DNA of 17,661 nt from Bifidobacterium breve (lineage in GTDB: Bacteria; Actinomycetota; Actinomycetes; S36-B12): assembly GCA_943328365.2 (NCBI GenBank), contig CALPZT020000005.1:1-17661 (forward strand). Reading direction: 5' to 3'. The position numbers and the translations under genes were made by a program. Every line of letters starts with the position of its first letter. Position 1 is the first letter of the stretch. A model generated the notes under the pieces. The model ran no database searches. It was not told the origin of the DNA and worked only from the letters and a program-made list of their open reading frames with translations. Shown piece by piece: positions 17,121 to 17,661 of this stretch.

Positions 17121-17661
17121 ATGACCTTGCCGTCTCCTGCTGTCGCGACCGGCGGAACCCCGCCTGTCCTCAGCGACGGGGTCGTCCTTCTGCGACTGCC
17201 CGCTGTCAAGGATGCACCTGATATCGCGGAGGCCTGCCAAGACCCGGACACCGTCCGATGGACCACGATTCCAAGCCCCTACACCCTCGAGGACGCCGAG
17301 GCTTGGATAGCCGAGCACGGCATCGGGGAGCAGGGATTCGAACGCTGGTGGGGCGCGCCCACATGGGCCATCACCCATGGCGGAGACCGGTGGGGTGGCA
17401 CGGTTGACTTCCGGCTCGACGGAGCGGGGGGCGCTGAGGTCGGCTACCTCGTCGCACCATGGCTGCGCGGCAATCAGGTTGCGACCAGGGCGCTGCGCTT
17501 GGCCTGCAGTTGGGCATTCAATGCCCAAGGTCTCCAGGTCATCAGGTGGTACGCCAACGTCGGCAATGACTCATCACGCATGGTCGCCACGAAGGTTGGC
17601 TTCCGCGTGCACCGTGACACTGTTCGCCTCGGACTCGTTCAACGGGGCACTCGCGTCGACG
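17121..17661 (+). CDS. GNAT-family N-acetyltransferase, RimJ/RimL-like, 3' end missing
   Basis: The first 180 residues are present; the frame is open to the window end. The fold follows the GNAT pattern: an N-terminal VLSDGVVLLRLPAVKDAPDI strand-helix (residues 16-35), WAITHGGDRWGGTVDFRL (82-99), then EVGYLVAPWLRGNQVATRALRLA (106-128) for acetyl-CoA binding, and NVGNDSSRMVATKVGFRVH (146-164). Family members transfer acetyl from acetyl-CoA to protein N-termini or small amines; the substrate is not predictable. In the acetyl-CoA loop the usual RGxG(V/L)AT reads RGNQVAT, with Gln119 in place of the second Gly. The ATG at 17121 follows GGGAG nine bases upstream. It diverges from secA across a 115-base gap. 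Confidence 0.85.
   Translation, partial: MTLPSPAVATGGTPPVLSDGVVLLRLPAVKDAPDIAEACQDPDTVRWTTIPSPYTLEDAEAWIAEHGIGEQGFERWWGAPTWAITHGGDRWGGTVDFRLDGAGGAEVGYLVAPWLRGNQVATRALRLACSWAFNAQGLQVIRWYANVGNDSSRMVATKVGFRVHRDTVRLGLVQRGTRVD

Noticed and set aside
17006..17266. An 87-residue N-terminal extension of SecA
   Set aside because: It would cross the likely promoter and the start of the divergent GNAT gene; SecA starts with the conserved GLLDKIL right after the GTG at 17005.

Overview
The window is about 17.7 kb of GC-rich chromosomal DNA from an actinobacterium (Actinomycetota, class Actinomycetes). The evidence is the gene set: a 180-kDa-class NAD-glutamate dehydrogenase, a MoeZ-type ThiF/rhodanese protein, a WS/DGAT acyltransferase, a DUF2505 protein, an Rv3235-family protein and a SecA lacking the zinc tail. 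Frequent GTG starts and TANNNT-type -10 elements agree. I cannot place it to genus. No transposase, integrase, phage gene, CRISPR array, rRNA or tRNA was recognised, and no stretch over 300 bases lacks a gene.

Left part (1-3245): the end of a CDGSH iron-sulfur protein converges on a nitronate monooxygenase-like flavoprotein. The flavoprotein has a palindrome-rich 5' region that looks like an operator. Upstream of it, in the same direction, lies moeZ, which activates sulfur-carrier proteins.

Metabolic part (3246-10075): the large NAD-glutamate dehydrogenase and a DUF2505 gene diverge from a gap of only 36 bases. That gap holds a symmetric -10 element (TACGCTA) that reads as TANNNTA on both strands, so one site may drive both genes, with the dehydrogenase mRNA probably leaderless. 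DUF2505 converges on a WS/DGAT whose active-site motif reads HQxxxDG instead of HHxxxDG.

Accessory locus (10258-13982): two minus-strand genes, a SAF/CpaB-like membrane protein and a CpaE/TadZ-like P-loop protein, are translationally coupled. The P-loop protein has lost both usual Walker A lysines. They diverge from a small HTH protein, which ends inside the 3' end of a minus-strand protein with two similar (possibly Sm-like) beta-rich repeats. An Rv3235-family gene diverges from that. Consensus DnaA boxes of the same orientation and near-identical flanks lie upstream of both plus-strand genes. No other Tad pilus gene is present. This is the least understood and most interesting part of the window.

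Right part (13983-17661): behind the Rv3235-family gene is a 13-bp tandem repeat in an AABBCC arrangement, running directly into a perfect 16-bp hairpin that separates it from the convergent secA. SecA is the motor ATPase for protein export. A GNAT acetyltransferase diverges from secA and runs off the window end.
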